Assembly: GCA_028816945.1 (NCBI GenBank)
Contig: JAPPQG010000136.1
Location: forward strand, 1-5,252
Reading direction: 5' to 3'
Length of the DNA stretch: 5,252 bases
From: Alphaproteobacteria bacterium
Lineage (GTDB): Bacteria > Pseudomonadota > Alphaproteobacteria > RS24
Shown here: positions 1 through 4,932 of the stretch, piece after piece
Numbering within the stretch: the stretch's first letter is position 1
Layout: each line of letters begins with the position of its first letter
Made by a program: the position numbers and the translations under genes
Notes under the pieces: generated by a model
What the model saw: only the letters and a program-made list of their open reading frames with translations
The model's database searches: none
What the model was told of the DNA's origin: nothing

Positions 1-105
1 GAATCAATACATACAATATCTAGCATCAAAAATCCATAGACTACTATATATTGCGGTGTATTATAAAATTTTGTGACGTTCATTTACACTCAAATAGGTA
101 TGTAA

Positions 106-121
106 CTAGCCCAAATGCTAG
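106..121. other. Short inverted repeat downstream of thiG
   Basis: A perfect 5-bp stem (CTAGC / GCTAG) encloses a 6-base loop in the AT-rich stretch after the thiG stop codon. It could mark the 3' end of the thiSG transcript, but no T-run follows it in the minus-strand direction, so it does not meet the usual pattern of an intrinsic terminator. The rest of bases 1-154 shows no gene, RNA gene or other signal that I can support. Confidence 0.2.
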
Positions 122-154
122 GAGGAACTCGGATAGGCTACATTCTGGTAAGAG

Positions 155-1057
155 TTAGATAAGCCCAGCCAAAGGGGAGCTTGGGTCAGCATATTGTTTT
201 TTAGCCATGCGGCCAGCGAGATAAGCCTGTCGGCCTGCAATGACCGCATGTTTCATGGCTTTTGCCATTAAGACAGGGTCTTTCGCTTCGGCAATAGCGG
301 TATTCATCAGCACAGCATCACAGCCAAGTTCCATAGCAATAGCCGCATCTGAGGCTGTACCAACGCCCGCATCCACTAGCACAGGAACCTGCGCCTGTTC
401 GACAATGAGCCTTATATTAACAGGGTTTTGCACGCCCAGCCCTGAGCCAATCGGTGCGCCAAGCGGCATAATCGCGCAACATCCCATATTTTCTAATGTC
501 TTGGCGGCGATGGGGTCATCATTGCAATAAACCATAAGTTGAAATCCGTCTTTTAATAAAAGTTCAGCCGCCCGTAATGTTTCAGGCATATTGGGGTAAA
601 GGGTTTTTTCATCGCCAAGCACTTCTAATTTGACAAGATCCCAACCGCCCGCCTCCCGTGCAAGACGCAAAGTGCGCACCGCCTCTTCGCCCGTAAAACA
701 GCCCGCTGTATTCGGCAAATAAGTATATTTTTTCGGGTCGAGATAATCGACCAGCATAGGCTGTTTTGGGTCGCTTAAATTAACCCGCCGCACGGCGACT
801 GTCACAATTTCTGCCCCTGCGGCTTCGGCCGCGGCGGCATTTTGTGCATAATCAGCATATTTGCCCGTGCCAATAATCAAACGAGAGGAAAAAACACGAC
901 CAGCAATGCGGAGCGGCGTATCAGCAAACCCAGTCGCTGTCATATTTGATTTATCGCCCTTTTCTTTACTCTGCCTTTTTTTACCCTGCTTTTTTTCATC
1001 CTCCCGTGCTTTATGCCCTTTTGCTTTGTGATTGGGCGGGGTGGTTATTTCATCCAT
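155..1057 (-). CDS. thiG: Thiazole synthase ThiG with a charged N-terminal extension
   Basis: ThiG condenses 1-deoxy-D-xylulose 5-phosphate, dehydroglycine (or an equivalent imine) and sulfur from ThiS thiocarboxylate into the thiazole phosphate of thiamine, in the cytoplasm. The sequence shows a complete (beta/alpha)8 ThiG domain from about residue 46 to 300. The Schiff-base lysine is K143 in LVKLEVLGD, with E145 beside it and D229 in [13 protein letters not shown]. The phosphate-binding region GAPIGSGLG (200-208) and the closing SSPLAGL are also typical. The family is usually about 255-265 residues; this one has 300 because of 38 extra N-terminal residues containing 10 Lys, 2 Arg and 7 Asp/Glu. 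The start at 1057 is preferred because GGAGG lies 5 bases upstream, inside the end of thiS. A second candidate start, Met39 at 943, begins where family homology begins but has only AGGG about 13 bases upstream. Identity is very secure; the start is less so. Confidence 0.96.
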   Translation of the reverse strand: MDEITTPPNHKAKGHKAREDEKKQGKKRQSKEKGDKSNMTATGFADTPLRIAGRVFSSRLIIGTGKYADYAQNAAAAEAAGAEIVTVAVRRVNLSDPKQPMLVDYLDPKKYTYLPNTAGCFTGEEAVRTLRLAREAGGWDLVKLEVLGDEKTLYPNMPETLRAAELLLKDGFQLMVYCNDDPIAAKTLENMGCCAIMPLGAPIGSGLGVQNPVNIRLIVEQAQVPVLVDAGVGTASDAAIAMELGCDAVLMNTAIAEAKDPVLMAKAMKHAVIAGRQAYLAGRMAKKQYADPSSPLAGLI

Positions 1058-1058
1058 A

Positions 1059-1259
1059 TCAGCCTCCCCCGATAAAATGCACGATTTCTAGGCGGTCGCC
1101 ATCGGCAAGCATGGTGCTTTGATAAGCCGATTTTGGGACAATTTCTAAATTGCGCTCAATCGCCACTTTGCCAAGTGGCAATTCAAATTCTGCCAATAGA
1201 GCGGCTAGACTCGTCTCACCCGTCAATTCCCTGCGCTCACCATTGATAGTAATATACAT
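1059..1259 (-). CDS. thiS: Sulfur carrier protein ThiS
   Basis: ThiS is a small ubiquitin-like protein whose C-terminal glycine is adenylated and converted to a thiocarboxylate, which donates sulfur to ThiG for the thiazole ring. The sequence shows the beta-grasp pattern MYITINGE at the start, a central [13 protein letters not shown] segment, the [15 protein letters not shown] end, and the essential terminal Gly-Gly. From the start chosen here, the protein is 66 residues, the usual family length. A second ATG five codons upstream (1274) gives 71 residues with the prefix MESQS. GGAAAG lies 7 bases before the 1259 start; AAAGG lies about 10 bases before the 1274 start. A TATAAT at 1294-1299 would put the transcript start close to 1287, which favours the shorter form, though this is inference. 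The gene is coupled to thiG; thiE, thiO, thiC and thiD are not in the window. Confidence 0.93.
   Translation of the reverse strand: MYITINGERRELTGETSLAALLAEFELPLGKVAIERNLEIVPKSAYQSTMLADGDRLEIVHFIGGG
1063..1067 (-). promoter_or_regulatory. thiG ribosome-binding site inside the thiS 3' end
   Basis: On the minus strand GGAGG sits 5 bases before the thiG ATG at 1057. It is formed by the last two Gly codons of thiS (GGA GGC). The thiS stop TGA follows, then one T, then the thiG ATG. This site decides the long thiG start and suggests that ribosomes finishing thiS initiate thiG directly. Confidence 0.7.
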
Positions 1260-1286
1260 AGATTGGCTTTCCATTTAGATTCAACC

Positions 1287-1348
1287 TTTAACTATTATAT
1301 GACTGCTTGATAATTAGTCATATGAGTTTAACTCGTCATATGACTTGC
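1287..1348. repeat. Direct and inverted repeats upstream of thiS
   Basis: An element TTTAACT-(3 or 4 bases)-ATATGACT occurs at 1287-1304 and again, same orientation, at 1327-1345, each followed by (T)GC. Between them an inverted copy of the second half reads AGTCATATGAG (1316-1326). This makes two alternative stems: 1297-1304 with 1316-1323 (8 bp, 12-base loop), and 1316-1325 with 1336-1345 (10 bp, 10-base loop). The cores approach the perfect 12-base palindrome AGTCATATGACT, each missing it by one base (1316-1327 and 1334-1345). The placement just upstream of thiS suggests operator sites or a structured leader, but no regulator can be named from the sequence. Confidence 0.65.
1294..1321 (-). 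promoter_or_regulatory. Candidate thiSG promoter
   Basis: On the minus strand a consensus -10 box TATAAT lies at 1299-1294. Sixteen bases upstream is ATGACT (1321-1316), matching TTGACA at four positions. Transcription would begin near 1287, about 28 bases before the thiS ATG at 1259. The -35 region lies inside the palindromic repeat 1316-1327, so a protein bound there would compete with RNA polymerase. No TPP-riboswitch core is recognisable anywhere between thiS and aroQ. Confidence 0.4.
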
Positions 1349-1390
1349 AAAATACTGCGTTTAGGGAATAATGGCGTTTATTGGCTGTTT

Positions 1391-1430
1391 TTGCAAGCCC
1401 CCTTGCATCATTTATGTTAAAGCATATGTT
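1391..1430 (+). promoter_or_regulatory. Candidate tandem promoters of the aroQ-accB-accC-aat operon
   Basis: Two -35-like boxes, TTGCAA (1391-1396) and TTGCAT (1403-1408), are each followed after 16 bases by TATGTT (1413-1418 and 1425-1430). The two pairs are offset by exactly 12 bases. Matches to the sigma-70 consensus are moderate: 4/6 and 3/6 for the -35 boxes, 4/6 for each -10 box. Transcripts would start near 1425 and 1437, leaving a leader of about 100-115 bases before aroQ. The two TTGCA copies also form a small hairpin (1392-1407). This is the best plus-strand promoter I see, but the evidence is weak. Confidence 0.3.
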
Positions 1431-1451
1431 AAATTATAAGGCATATGTTAA
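1411..1451. repeat. GCATATGTTAA direct repeats upstream of aroQ
   Basis: The 11-base word GCATATGTTAA occurs exactly twice, at 1422-1432 and 1441-1451, 19 bases apart. A degenerate third copy, TTTATGTTAA, lies at 1411-1420. The CATATG-TTAA composition resembles the elements on the thiS side (1287-1348), so the two sides of this divergent region may share a binding protein. Spacing near two helical turns fits side-by-side binding on one DNA face. The alternative is chance in AT-rich DNA. Confidence 0.5.
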
Positions 1452-1538
1452 TATAGGGCAGGCAAGCAATAACAGGCGATAAAACTGTTTTTAATGATTT
1501 TACGCCCAAAACCGCGCAAACAAGGTATAAGAGAGTCT

Positions 1539-1982
1539 ATGAAAAAGCCCGTTTATATTCTAAATGGCCCAAATTTGAATCTGCTAGGGCAACGCGAGCC
1601 AGAGATTTACGGCACAACCACGCTTGCCGATATTCAGGCACAATGCGAGGCTAGCGCGGCCGAACATGGTTTGACAATCACCTTTCACCAGTCCAATGAT
1701 GAAGGCCGCCTTGTCACACTAATACAAGAGGCACGCACAAAAGCGGGCGCGTTAATTATCAATGCCGGCGCCTATACGCATACATCGGTTGCCCTGCTCG
1801 ATGCTTTGCAAGTGCTAGACATACCGATTATAGAAGTGCATTTGTCAAACATATTCAAACGCGAGCCATTTCGTCATCATTCCTATATTTCCACTGTTGC
1901 AACCAGTCTTTTATGTGGTTTTGGCGCGCAAGGATATATAATGGCACTCAATGCGCTTGCACCCATTCGTGAGGAAGGATAA
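1539..1982 (+). CDS. aroQ: Type II 3-dehydroquinate dehydratase
   Basis: AroQ dehydrates 3-dehydroquinate to 3-dehydroshikimate in the shikimate pathway to aromatic amino acids, in the cytoplasm. The type II enzyme is a small flavodoxin-like protein that usually forms a dodecamer. From the chosen start it has 147 residues, normal for the family. Family active-site residues are all visible: R19 and the catalytic Y24 in the lid segment [10 protein letters not shown]75 and H81 in [17 protein letters not shown]101 in EVHLSNIF, and R112 in REPFRHHS. An in-frame ATG at 1494 would add 15 basic residues, but it lacks a ribosome-binding site and the family begins at the [13 protein letters not shown] segment. 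AAGAGAG lies just before the ATG at 1539. It is the first gene of the plus-strand group; accB follows after 5 bases. Confidence 0.97.
   Translation: MKKPVYILNGPNLNLLGQREPEIYGTTTLADIQAQCEASAAEHGLTITFHQSNDEGRLVTLIQEARTKAGALIINAGAYTHTSVALLDALQVLDIPIIEVHLSNIFKREPFRHHSYISTVATSLLCGFGAQGYIMALNALAPIREEG
1973..1979 (+). promoter_or_regulatory. accB ribosome-binding site overlapping the aroQ 3' end
   Basis: GGAAGGA ends 8 bases before the accB ATG and is made from the last two aroQ codons (Glu-Gly) plus one adjoining base. The aroQ stop TAA follows immediately. This placement suggests translational coupling of aroQ and accB and supports the accB start at 1988. Confidence 0.6.
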
Positions 1983-1987
1983 GCCCA

Positions 1988-2497
1988 ATGGTTAAAAAAA
2001 CTGATAATGAGAAAATCCGTGAATTAGCAGAATTGCTAGATGAAACAAATCTGTCGGAAATTGAAATAGAAAGCAATGGCACACGCATTCGCGTAGCACG
2101 CCAAATAGGCGGGGGCGCGGGAGCTAGCATAGGGGCAGGAGTAAGCCCCGAAAGTAGCGGCCTGCCCGCCTCTGCGCCTATTGCACAACAACAAGCAACA
2201 GAGCAAAAAGCAGCGCAAGCAGAAGCACAAGAGAGCAAAGAGAATATAGACCTTGCCGACCATCCGGGCGCATTAGTCTCACCTATGGTTGGCACAATCT
2301 ATGTTGCGGCAGAGCCGGGGGCGGCCCCTTTTTGCAAAATTGGCGACCAAGTGAGCGAAGGGCAGACTTTATTTATCATTGAAGCCATGAAAACCATGAA
2401 TCCGATTGCCGCACCACGCGGCGGGGTTGTTAAAAAAATTCTCATTAGCAATGCCGAACCCGTTGAGTTCGGCGAAGTGTTAGCCATTATTGAATAA
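1988..2497 (+). CDS. accB: Biotin carboxyl carrier protein of acetyl-CoA carboxylase
   Basis: AccB carries biotin, which is carboxylated by AccC and then donates CO2 to acetyl-CoA on the AccAD transferase, giving malonyl-CoA for fatty acid synthesis. The order of parts is clear. An N-terminal AccB-specific domain (about 1-38, IRELAELLDETNLSEIEIE) comes first, then a flexible Gly/Ala/Ser/Gln/Glu-rich linker (about 41-90), and a C-terminal biotinyl domain (about 94-169). Biotin attaches at K135 in EAMKTMN. The thumb characteristic of AccB lies at about 107-115 (AAEPGAAPF). At 169 residues its length is normal. The strong GGAAGGA site upstream fixes the start. It lies 5 bases after aroQ and 66 bases before accC, the widest gap within the operon. 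Confidence 0.97.
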   Translation: MVKKTDNEKIRELAELLDETNLSEIEIESNGTRIRVARQIGGGAGASIGAGVSPESSGLPASAPIAQQQATEQKAAQAEAQESKENIDLADHPGALVSPMVGTIYVAAEPGAAPFCKIGDQVSEGQTLFIIEAMKTMNPIAAPRGGVVKKILISNAEPVEFGEVLAIIE

Positions 2498-2544
2498 TTG
2501 AACGCATGAGATATTGACTAATTTAACGCACAAGATAATGGATA
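2497..2544 (+). repeat. Imperfect 24-base tandem repeat between accB and accC
   Basis: Two adjacent 24-base units (2497-2520 and 2521-2544) match at 18 of 24 positions, sharing AACGCA and AGATA cores. A run of GATA words continues to the accC start. The first unit includes the last base of the accB stop codon. Each half also contains a three-codon reading frame (2505-2516 and 2539-2550), probably by chance. The repeat may be an old local duplication or a leader element affecting accC translation. Confidence 0.45.
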
Positions 2545-2563
2545 GATAATAGCGGGTAGATAG

Positions 2564-3910
2564 ATGATTTCAAAAGTCCTTATTGCCAATCGTGGCGAGA
2601 TTGCCTTGCGTGTTATCCGTGCTTGTCAGGAAATGGGTATCGCAACTGTGGCGGTGCATTCAACGGCAGATGAAAAGGCAATGCATGTACGCCTTGCTGA
2701 TGAAAGCGTTTGTCTTGGCCCTGCGGCGGCGGCACAAAGCTATTTATGTATCCCCGCCATTATTGCCGCGTGTGAAATAACAGGTGCCGATGCGGTGCAT
2801 CCGGGCTATGGGTTTTTATCTGAAAACCCTAAATTTGCCGATGTGTTAGACGCCCATGCGATTTCATTTATTGGCCCATCGGGCGACCATATCCGCCTTA
2901 TGGGCGATAAAATTGCGGCCAAAGAAAAGGTTAAATCATTGGGGATTCCCGTTGTGCCCGGCTCCGATGGGGCGGTTGGCGATATTAGCCAAGCAACTAA
3001 AATTGCTGACAAAATTGGCTATCCTGTCCTTGTTAAAGCGGCCGCAGGGGGCGGTGGGCGCGGCATGAAACTTGCCTATCAAAAAGCCGATATGGAAGAA
3101 GCCTTTGCCACCGCAAAGCAAGAAGCCAAAACCGCCTTTGGCGATGAGGTCGTCTATATTGAAAAATATTTAGCCAAGCCGCGCCATATTGAGATACAAA
3201 TTATTGCCGACACACATGGCAATGTCGCGCATTTAGGCGAACGGGATTGTTCCCTACAACGCCGCCACCAAAAGATTTTTGAAGAAGCCCCTTCTACTGT
3301 GCTTGATAAAAAGGCGCGGGAGAAAATTGGCCGTGTTGTCGTGCAAGCCATAAAAAAACTTGGCTATCGGGGAGTTGGCACAATCGAATTTCTCTATGAA
3401 AATGGCGAATTTTATTTTATTGAAATGAATACGCGCCTGCAAGTCGAGCATCCTGTCACAGAAATGATTACTGGTTTGGATATTGTGCGCGAGCAAATCC
3501 ACATTGCCGCGGGAGAGACATTGAGTTTTTCACAAAAAAATGTCACCTTTAACGGGCATGCCGTAGAGTGCCGTATCAATGCCGAACATCCGCAAAGTTT
3601 TGCCCCTTCGCCCGGCACAATTAGCCAATATCATCCGCCCGGCGGACTGGGTGTGCGTATGGATTCGGCTGTTTATGGGGGTTATACAATTCCCCCGCAT
3701 TATGACAGTCTCATTGGCAAACTGATTATTCACGGCCAAGACCGCGCCGAATGTCTTATGCGCCTCAAACGGGCATTAGCGGAATTTGTGATTGATGGCG
3801 TCAATACGACAATCCCGCTTTTCGAGCAATTATTGCAAGAAGAGGATTTCCGCAACGCACAATATGATATTCACTGGTTAGAGCAATATCTCGAACAAAA
3901 TGCGCAATAA
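2564..3910 (+). CDS. accC: Biotin carboxylase subunit of acetyl-CoA carboxylase
   Basis: AccC uses ATP and bicarbonate to carboxylate the biotin on AccB, the first half reaction of acetyl-CoA carboxylase. At 448 residues it has the length of the stand-alone bacterial subunit. The domains are the N-terminal fold (ISKVLIANRGEIALRV), the ATP-grasp domain with Gly-rich loop AAAGGGGRGMK (159-169), and the C-terminal biotin carboxylase domain. Catalytic and ligand residues are present: K116, K158, H208, C230 and K237 in ERDCSLQRRHQK, E275, E287, N289 and R291 in IEMNTRLQVEHP, E295, and R337 in ECRINAE. Most are one below the familiar E. coli numbers. The start matches the family N-terminus, but the ribosome-binding site is weak (GGGT about 6 bases upstream). 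The last 11 bases overlap aat. No missing residue or frameshift is seen. Confidence 0.98.
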   Translation: MISKVLIANRGEIALRVIRACQEMGIATVAVHSTADEKAMHVRLADESVCLGPAAAAQSYLCIPAIIAACEITGADAVHPGYGFLSENPKFADVLDAHAISFIGPSGDHIRLMGDKIAAKEKVKSLGIPVVPGSDGAVGDISQATKIADKIGYPVLVKAAAGGGGRGMKLAYQKADMEEAFATAKQEAKTAFGDEVVYIEKYLAKPRHIEIQIIADTHGNVAHLGERDCSLQRRHQKIFEEAPSTVLDKKAREKIGRVVVQAIKKLGYRGVGTIEFLYENGEFYFIEMNTRLQVEHPVTEMITGLDIVREQIHIAAGETLSFSQKNVTFNGHAVECRINAEHPQSFAPSPGTISQYHPPGGLGVRMDSAVYGGYTIPPHYDSLIGKLIIHGQDRAECLMRLKRALAEFVIDGVNTTIPLFEQLLQEEDFRNAQYDIHWLEQYLEQNAQ

Positions 3911-4574
3911 GCGAAAACCCATATTAACACCGCATATTTTATTATCTGCCTATTCACTAGGCATTTTCCCAATGGCTGAACGCTCGACAGCAAAAGAGAT
4001 TTTTTGGGTCGACCCGACGCGGCGGGGCATATTGCCTTTGCACGATTTCCACATATCACGCAGTTTGAAAAAAGCCGTAAAGTCTGCCCCCTTTGACATT
4101 TATATCGATAGGGATTTTCCCGCCATTATTGACGCATGCCGTGCGCCCGACCGCCACCGCGCTGGGCGTATGAATAGTTGGATAAATGATGAAATATACA
4201 ATGCCTATTGTGCGCTAGCCGCAAAAGGCTACGCCCATTCCATTGAGGCTTGGCAGGGCGACCAATTATGCGGCGGCTTATATGGTGTATCACTTGGCGC
4301 GGCTTTTTTTGGTGAAAGCATGTTTAGCCGTGTCGATAATGCAAGTAAAATTGCCCTTGTCTATTTAGTGGCACGGCTTAAAGCAGGCGGCTATCAGTTG
4401 CTAGATACACAATTTGGCAGTGCGCATTTGGCGCGTTTTGGCGGGCGGGAAATATCCCGCAAGCAATTTCACAGCAAATTAAAAAAAGCATTAGCACAGA
4501 CGGGCGATTTTTACTCTCTGCCTGTAAAGAGTTCGCCCGCAACCGTCTTGCAACTTATCGGCCACAAATCATAA
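3900..4574 (+). CDS. aat: Leucyl/phenylalanyl-tRNA-protein transferase
   Basis: Aat moves Leu or Phe from aminoacyl-tRNA to the N-terminus of proteins bearing N-terminal Lys or Arg, making them substrates for ClpS-ClpAP degradation in the cytoplasm. Family features in order are YSLGIFPMAE (18-27), FWVDPTRRGILPL (35-47), FHISRSLKK (50-58), SWINDEIYNAY (93-103, usually TWI), AHSIEAW (112-118), GGLYGVSLGAAFFGESMFS (125-143, with E139), NASK (147-150) and LLDTQFGSAHLARFGGREISR (167-187, with D169 and Q171). At 224 residues it is within the usual range. The start ATG overlaps the accC stop by 11 bases and has no visible ribosome-binding site, so reinitiation after accC is likely. The closing segment VLQLIGHKS fits the family's C-terminus, supporting the 64-bp tail overlap with the opposing DUF2155 gene. 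Confidence 0.95.
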   Translation: MRNKRKPILTPHILLSAYSLGIFPMAERSTAKEIFWVDPTRRGILPLHDFHISRSLKKAVKSAPFDIYIDRDFPAIIDACRAPDRHRAGRMNSWINDEIYNAYCALAAKGYAHSIEAWQGDQLCGGLYGVSLGAAFFGESMFSRVDNASKIALVYLVARLKAGGYQLLDTQFGSAHLARFGGREISRKQFHSKLKKALAQTGDFYSLPVKSSPATVLQLIGHKS

Positions 4575-4912
4575 ACAGCATGTTCTAGCCCATTTAGGCC
4601 CGGGCTTGATGCAAACATCCAGCCGCCAAACAGCCTTTCTGTGCGCCCATCTTGTGTCTCATCAATTTCGACATAGCTTGTTGTTTCAGGTGGCTCTTCG
4701 GGCGGGGTGGAACGGCACGCTCTTATGGTAATTGTTAAACTGCCTAAAATAATGGGTGCGCCTATTTCTGCTTCTAGTAAAGCAATTTTGCCTGTCACTT
4801 TATCTAATGTTTTGAAAGTAGCAATTTGCGCGGCCGCGCTAAACGGCCAAATGCCAATAATGAGGGCTAGCGCAAAGCCAACAGATAAGCCCGCTTTATG
4901 GTGCGTTTTCAT
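4511..4912 (-). CDS. Secreted DUF2155 domain protein
   Basis: This matches the DUF2155 family, small envelope proteins known mainly from Alphaproteobacteria with no established function. The first 28 residues look like a Sec signal peptide: basic KTHHK, a hydrophobic stretch from about 7 to 24, then SAAA-Q as a probable cleavage site after A28. The mature part shows the family pattern FKTLDKVTGKIALLEAEIG, LTITIRACRSTPPEEPPE, and GGWMFASSPGLNGLEHAVYDLWPISCKT. The two cysteines, C66 and C121, could form a disulfide if the protein is periplasmic (inference). The ATG at 4912 has only AGG directly adjoining it as a ribosome-binding site, so coupling to the mlaD-like gene 20 bases upstream is plausible. 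No other in-frame ATG, GTG or TTG lies between it and an upstream stop at 4943-4945. Its last 20 codons and stop overlap aat. Confidence 0.88.
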   Translation of the reverse strand: MKTHHKAGLSVGFALALIIGIWPFSAAAQIATFKTLDKVTGKIALLEAEIGAPIILGSLTITIRACRSTPPEEPPETTSYVEIDETQDGRTERLFGGWMFASSPGLNGLEHAVYDLWPISCKTVAGELFTGRE

Positions 4913-4932
4913 CCTATTAGGCGTGCCTATGC

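Noticed and set aside
240..530. 96-residue open frame on the plus strand
   Set aside because: It is antisense to the conserved core of thiG, has a low-complexity composition and no ribosome-binding site.
1275..1493. TPP riboswitch before thiS
   Set aside because: No CTGAGA element or its partner ACCTGA-like core could be found on the minus strand between thiS and aroQ.
1494..1538. Upstream ATG extending aroQ by 15 residues
   Set aside because: There is no ribosome-binding site before 1494, the extra residues are outside the family, and the 1539 start gives the usual 147-residue length.
1948..2295. 115- and 75-residue minus-strand frames opposite accB
   Set aside because: They mirror the Ala/Gly/Gln-rich linker of accB, giving Ser/Cys/Leu-rich translations with no family resemblance.
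4590..4614. GC-rich inverted sequence AGCCC...GGGCT downstream of aat as a terminator
   Set aside because: The stem is only 5 bp with a 10-base loop, has no T-run after it, and lies within the DUF2155 coding sequence.
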